DNA of 7,821 nucleotides, taken from contig CALJTZ010000484.1 of assembly GCA_937975655.1 (NCBI GenBank), forward strand, positions 1 to 7,821, written 5' to 3'. Origin of the DNA: an uncultured Synechococcus sp. GTDB taxonomy: Bacteria > Cyanobacteriota > Cyanobacteriia > PCC-6307 > Cyanobiaceae. The position numbers and the translations under genes are program-made. Positions 6,262 to 7,821 of the stretch are shown here, piece after piece. The first letter of the stretch is position 1. The number at the start of each line of letters is the position of its first letter. Below the pieces are notes generated by a model, which was given only the letters and a program-made list of their open reading frames with translations, was not told the origin of the DNA and did no database searches.

Positions 6262-7016
6262 CCGAGGGTTTCGGCAAACAGCGCCAGCATCGCGCTCCAG
6301 CCAGCCCGGGCCGCTTCTGCATGGAAGTCGGCCCGGGCTTCGCACATGTAGCCATGGCCGGCCCCGGCAGCGATCAGCAGCCGGTGACGCACACCCGCCT
6401 GGCTGAGGGCCTGGCCGATGGCCGCAATCTCCTCGGGGGGCATCAGGGGGTCCTGATCCCCGCAGAAGCACCAGAGGCGCCCCGGAATCTCGGGCACCAC
6501 CGCCAGGGTGGGGGGCTGAGCCGGGTCGCCCGGGCGATCGGTGGACACGCGAGCGCCATAGAAATCACAGGTGGCGGCGATCACCGGCAGGGTGGCCGCG
6601 AGCATGGCCAGATGGCCGCCGAAGCAGAAGCCCACGCAGCCCAGGGCGTGGATGGCATGGCGCTGCTGCAGCCAGGCAGCGGCGGCCGCCACATCCGCCA
6701 GCAGCTGATCGGCCGTCACCTGGTCGCGGTGCTGGCGGCCGGCGGCTAAGCCTGCCTCGTTGTAGGGCACATCGAGATCGGGGGCGGTGCGGGCAAAGGT
6801 GCTGATGGCCAGGGCGGCATAGCCCTCCGCGGCCAGCCGCTCGGCCACACCGCGCACCCAACCATTCACGCCGAACACCTCCGGCAGCACCAGCACGGCG
6901 CCGCGGAGTGGCACCCCAGGGGCGGGCCGAGCCCACCAGGCGGGCATCGCGGCGGCCGGCACGGCAATCGACACCCACTCGGCCTGAATGGCTGGGGCGG
7001 CTGGGTGGTCAGTCAT
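6258..7016 (-). CDS. Dienelactone hydrolase family protein (alpha/beta hydrolase)
   Basis: A 252-residue alpha/beta hydrolase. In the family a Cys-His-Asp triad opens cyclic dienelactones or related esters; the substrate here is unknown, and a chlorocatechol pathway is not implied. Visible are VLVLPEVFGVN (41-51) with the conserved Glu46, the nucleophile elbow GFCFGGH (129-135) with Cys131, CGDQDPLMP (185-193) with the likely triad Asp189, and GAGHGYM (218-224) with His221. The full triad is present, so the enzyme is probably active. No signal peptide is seen, so it is cytoplasmic. ATG 7016 is chosen because the frame upstream reads through the palindrome at 7061-7085 and the non-coding-looking intergenic space. 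It is divergent from the GntR-type gene, a pairing that suggests local regulation. It converges with infC and the genes overlap by 4 bases. Confidence 0.9.
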   Translation of the reverse strand: MTDHPAAPAIQAEWVSIAVPAAAMPAWWARPAPGVPLRGAVLVLPEVFGVNGWVRGVAERLAAEGYAALAISTFARTAPDLDVPYNEAGLAAGRQHRDQVTADQLLADVAAAAAWLQQRHAIHALGCVGFCFGGHLAMLAATLPVIAATCDFYGARVSTDRPGDPAQPPTLAVVPEIPGRLWCFCGDQDPLMPPEEIAAIGQALSQAGVRHRLLIAAGAGHGYMCEARADFHAEAARAGWSAMLALFAETLG

Positions 7017-7060
7017 CCAAACAGGGCCGGGGTGGGGACCTCGATTGTGGGCCCCTCTCA

Positions 7061-7085
7061 AGTTCTGTACAGGCTGTACAGAACT
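7061..7085. promoter_or_regulatory. 25-base palindrome with doubled CTGTACAG core (copy 2), candidate operator
   Basis: AGTT (7061-7064), CTGTACAG (7065-7072), G7073, CTGTACAG (7074-7081), AACT (7082-7085): every base except the centre is matched by its complement. It lies 44 bases before the hydrolase ATG and 141 before the GntR start. Its reverse complement shares the 18-base string TCTGTACAGCCTGTACAG with copy 1 at 1139-1156. TGTACA fits the loose yGT(N)ACr theme of GntR-family operators, so autoregulation and control of the hydrolase are plausible. A dispersed palindromic repeat is the alternative. Structure is certain; function is inferred. Confidence 0.6.
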
Positions 7086-7170
7086 GCGCACACTGCCGGA
7101 ACACACACCACCTGCCGGAAACCATCCAGCCGGCACAGCACCGGCACAAGGTTTTATGCCAACGCGGCAA

Positions 7171-7199
7171 TTGTCACCGGGCGCAAAGCTCCGTAAGGT
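7171..7199 (+). promoter_or_regulatory. Candidate sigma70-type promoter for the GntR-family gene
   Basis: TTGTCA (7171-7176) matches 5 of 6 positions of the -35 consensus. It is exactly 17 bases from TAAGGT (7194-7199), a weak -10 (3 of 6). Transcription would start near 7206, giving a leader of about 20 bases before GTG 7227. The candidate operator at 7061-7085 lies well upstream. Confidence 0.4.
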
Positions 7200-7226
7200 G
7201 GCCCACACAGCTTGTGCCACTCCGGC

Positions 7227-7794
7227 GTGCGGTTCCACATCCAGCAGGACAGCGACATCCCGGCATCAAGCCAGCTGTACAACCAGATCTGCTTCGCCAT
7301 TGCGGCACGCCACTTCCCGCCGGGCCATCGGTTGCCAAGCACCCGGCAGCTGGCCATGCAGACGGGCTTGCACCGCAACACCATCAGCAAGGTGTACCGG
7401 CAGCTCGAGAACGACGGCGTGGTGGAAGCTATGGCCGGCTCGGGCATCTACGTGCGCGACCAGCAGAAGCCCCGCGAGATCAAGCCGCCGCCGGGGCTAC
7501 GGGGCAAGTCGATGCCGGACATCGACCGCGAGGTGCGCGAGAGCGTGGATGGGCTGCTGAACGCTGGCTGCACGCTGCAGCAGGCCAGGGAACTGCTCAC
7601 CCGCGAGATCGACTGGCGCCTGCGCTGCGGCGCCCGGGTGCTGGTGAGCACCCCCCGGGAGGACATCGGCGCCTCGATGCTGATCGCCGAGGAACTCACC
7701 CCCAACCTGGAGGTGCCGGTGGAGGTGGTGCCCATGGAGGAGCTGGAGAGCGTGCTGGAGAGCTCCAACAACGGCACGGTAGTGACCAGCCGCT
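7227..7794 (+). CDS. GntR-family transcriptional regulator, 3' end missing
   Basis: The N-terminal part is a clear GntR winged helix-turn-helix (about 10-77): ASSQLYNQICFAIAARHF (13-30), PPGHRLPSTRQLAMQTG (31-47), LHRNTISKVYRQL (48-60) as recognition region, and the wing GVVEAMAGSGIYV (64-76). A Pro-rich linker (about 82-90) leads to an unrecognised domain (about 98-189) that may be a ligand domain; its VRESVDGLLNAGCTLQQARELL helices precede an alternating strand/helix part. It is not the aminotransferase domain of MocR proteins. GTG 7227 is preferred because the product then begins VRFHIQQDSDIP directly before the domain; TTG 7212 would add 5 residues. The apparent TAG at 7794-7796 joins one genomic T to adapter bases, so the true C-terminus is absent. 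It probably regulates itself and the divergent hydrolase. Confidence 0.85.
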
Positions 7795-7821
7795 AGATCG
7801 GAAGAGCACACGTCTGAACTC
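7795..7821 (+). other. Illumina TruSeq adapter read-through (non-biological)
   Basis: The last 27 bases start AGATCGGAAGAGC and continue exactly as the TruSeq Read 1 adapter does (…ACACGTCTGAACTC). The first A is the A-tail/adapter junction. This is library sequence left on the end of an assembled contig. It creates a false stop codon for the GntR-type gene and should be trimmed. Confidence 0.97.

Noticed and set aside
5572..6471. 299-codon minus-strand frame opposite infC
   Set aside because: Covers the whole of infC antisense and runs into the hydrolase gene out of frame; no domain seen.
7061..7085. NtcA/CRP-type site (TGT-N10-ACA) or cyanobacterial LexA box
   Set aside because: The dyad has an odd centre: TGT and ACA are 9 bases apart, not 10, and the two GTAC units are 5 bases apart, not the 4 of the LexA box.

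Overview
The window looks like a piece of a high-GC picocyanobacterial genome (Synechococcus/Cyanobium type). This is inferred from the GC-rich coding sequence, the gyrB / miaA / infC neighbourhood next to a small GntR-type regulator, near-absence of Shine-Dalgarno sequences, and protein motifs resembling those of that group; no search could be run. Nine protein-coding genes are supported. Two are cut by the window ends. No tRNA, rRNA, CRISPR array or insertion sequence was seen, and there is no gene-free stretch longer than about 210 bases.

Left part (1-1278): the N-terminal 180 codons of an MgtE-type magnesium channel run leftwards off the window. Divergent from it is a Cys-type glutathione peroxidase (gpx). 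Just after gpx is a long, almost perfect hairpin with a doubled CTGTACAG core.

Middle-left (1279-2151): a rightward 290-codon ORF with two degenerate RTX-like repeats and a typical post-repeat segment. It is visibly more AT-rich than its neighbours, has only a TTG start in its open frame, and carries the single exact HIP1 octamer (GCGATCGC) found. It looks like an accessory insertion between housekeeping genes.

Centre (2180-6261): leftward gyrB (complete, 653 aa) is followed by a small exported SH3-like protein whose ATG overlaps the gyrB stop (TGATG). Divergent from gyrB are miaA and infC, 45 bases apart and probably one transcript. Together this is an information-processing block: DNA supercoiling, tRNA isopentenylation and translation initiation.

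Right part (6258-7821): a leftward dienelactone-hydrolase-family gene converges with infC so tightly that one CTAG supplies both stop codons. It is divergent from a GntR-family regulator. The intergenic space holds a 25-base palindrome with the same doubled CTGTACAG core as the hairpin after gpx, plus a plausible sigma70-type promoter for the regulator. The two palindromes are the most interesting unexplained signal: either an operator of the adjacent GntR protein or a dispersed palindromic repeat.

The last 27 bases (7795-7821) are not genomic. They match the Illumina TruSeq adapter, so the apparent end of the GntR gene is an artefact: its stop codon is half adapter and the gene is truncated. 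This also suggests a contig end in a short-read assembly.
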